A DNA stretch of 6,296 bases from Methanomicrobiales archaeon (GTDB lineage: Archaea; Halobacteriota; Methanomicrobia; Methanomicrobiales; JACTUA01), in contig JAJRCY010000055.1 of NCBI GenBank assembly GCA_028678715.1, positions 1 to 6,296 on the forward strand, read 5' to 3'. This document shows, one piece after another, positions 5,753 through 6,296 of the stretch (the stretch's first letter is position 1; each line of letters opens with the position of its first letter). The position numbers and the translations under genes are program-made. The notes under the pieces are model-generated. The model was not told the DNA's origin. It worked only from the letters and a program-made list of their open reading frames with translations, and ran no database searches.

Positions 5753-6161
5753 AGGTCAGTTCCCCCTTCCCACCGTCGACGGTCACCCGGGTCCCCTCCG
5801 GGATCCGGTCAATGGCAGGATCCGGCCGGTCCATCATGGGGATGCCCGCGATGATGGCCCCGACAACAATGATGGGTTCCGCCTCCCGGTTCACGATGGC
5901 AGCCGGCGCCTTCCCGTTGTGCCGGAGGGCGTAGAGCACGTAGGACCCCACGGTGGAACCCTTCCCGTGCGGAAAAAAGAGCACGCACCCGGCCACCGAC
6001 TTCCCCAGCAGCGGATGGCCCGGCTCCACGACCATCCCGGTCTTCGGGTCCACTCCCCCCAGGAAGGAGATGGGCTCGCTGCTCGCGAGCAGGGGCCCGG
6101 TGCCCGTGCCCCCCGCGATTCCCCTCCCCCTGATGACGGACGCCACACCTGATATATGCAA
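5727..6161 (-). CDS. Phosphomevalonate dehydratase small subunit (aconitase X swivel domain, DUF126)
   Basis: This is the small subunit of the aconitase X-type phosphomevalonate dehydratase, which converts (R)-5-phosphomevalonate to trans-anhydromevalonate 5-phosphate in the archaeal mevalonate pathway. It works as a heterodimer with an Fe-S large subunit (DUF521) that is absent from this window. The 144 residues show the family hallmarks: EPISFLGGVDP (29-39), GHPLLGKSVAG (48-58), the near-invariant PHGKGSTVGSYVLY (64-77) with the conserved active-site-type serine S69, NGKAPAAIVN (82-91) and GAIIAGIPM (101-109). The start is uncertain. TTG 6161 has AGGGCGTGA directly upstream, matching 7 of 9 bases of AGGAGGTGA, and gives the N-terminus HISGVASV. 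GTG 6146 would remove five residues and has no ribosome-binding site. It is the first gene of the minus-strand trio and is divergent from the gene at 6185. Confidence 0.9.
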   Translation of the reverse strand: MHISGVASVIRGRGIAGGTGTGPLLASSEPISFLGGVDPKTGMVVEPGHPLLGKSVAGCVLFFPHGKGSTVGSYVLYALRHNGKAPAAIVNREAEPIIVVGAIIAGIPMMDRPDPAIDRIPEGTRVTVDGGKGELTCEGELEGH

Positions 6162-6184
6162 TCACGCCCTACATTAAGGGTGAG
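6150..6184 (+). promoter_or_regulatory. Promoter (TATATA-like) and GGGTGAG ribosome-binding site of the right-edge gene
   Basis: An ATATAT core (6152-6157) lies about 30 bases before the ATG, predicting a transcription start close to 6180. GGGTGAG (6178-6184) abuts the start codon in the extended anti-Shine-Dalgarno register. If TTG 6161 is the true start of the divergent dehydratase subunit, this TATA box lies inside that gene's first codons. Confidence 0.4.
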
Positions 6185-6296
6185 ATGGATGACACCGTTT
6201 CCAACCAGGTCAGCTCCGATACCGACCTGGTGAAGATGAACCTGGAGCTGCAGGAGCTGCGTGCACAGCAGCTGGACCTGAAAGTGAGGAACGAGA
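6185..6296 (+). CDS. pan: Proteasome-activating nucleotidase, N-terminal fragment (cut by window end)
   Basis: Only the first 37 codons are present. The product starts MDDTVSNQVSSDTD and then becomes a leucine-rich heptad helix (residues 15-36, MNLELQELRAQQLDLKVRNE), typical of the N-terminal coiled coil of archaeal PAN. PAN is the hexameric AAA ATPase that unfolds substrates for the 20S proteasome; the coiled coils pair and gate substrate entry. The acidic, polar start followed by this coiled coil resembles PAN of related methanogens, but the OB fold and ATPase domains lie outside the window, so the family is inferred from the helix pattern alone. Another coiled-coil protein is possible. ATG 6185 is supported by the adjacent GGGTGAG. 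The gene is divergent from the dehydratase subunit, with only 23 bases between the proposed start codons. Confidence 0.65.
   Translation, partial: MDDTVSNQVSSDTDLVKMNLELQELRAQQLDLKVRNE

Overview
The window reads as a GC-rich chromosomal segment of a methanogenic euryarchaeon, most likely in the order Methanomicrobiales (Methanoculleus-like). This is inferred from gene content: a stand-alone archaeal coenzyme F420-0:L-glutamate ligase, a coenzyme F390 synthetase-type adenylating enzyme, a long archaeal FKBP, the small (swivel) subunit of the archaeal mevalonate-pathway phosphomevalonate dehydratase, and what looks like the start of the proteasome-activating nucleotidase. The expression signals are archaeal too: TATA-like boxes about 25 bases ahead of inferred starts, and GGTGA/GGAGG ribosome-binding sites. 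No mobile element, tRNA, rRNA or CRISPR array was seen.

Layout. Bases 1-203 are non-coding as far as can be seen and hold a striking poly-G tract. cofE follows on the plus strand (204-965). It converges on a minus-strand F390 synthetase-like gene (1052-2428), with a hairpin in the 86-base gap. A 238-base spacer separates that gene from a long-type FKBP prolyl isomerase, also on the minus strand (2667-3359). The FKBP gene is divergent from a plus-strand CYTH-domain gene (3479-4015). The CYTH gene overlaps tail-to-tail, by 20 bases, a minus-strand metallophosphoesterase (3996-4637). That gene is the last of a tightly packed minus-strand trio: phosphomevalonate dehydratase small subunit (5727-6161), then a B12-binding-type radical SAM protein (4634-5752), then the phosphoesterase, with overlaps of 26 and 4 bases. 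Divergent from the trio, at the right edge, begins a plus-strand gene (6185 onward, cut by the window) whose N-terminus looks like that of the proteasome-activating nucleotidase.

How the genes may work together. cofE completes the glutamyl tail of F420, and the neighbouring enzyme resembles the one that adenylylates F420 to F390. The two convergent genes therefore both concern the same deazaflavin cofactor. The trio would be co-transcribed and translationally coupled. Its first member is half of an isoprenoid-pathway enzyme whose large subunit is not in the window, so its partners here (a radical SAM enzyme and a phosphoesterase) are the main functional puzzle. Most of the window is ordinary core archaeal gene content. 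I did not find convincing evidence of a wholly new system. The best leads are the trio, the poly-G tract and the overlapping signals at the divergent right-hand promoter.
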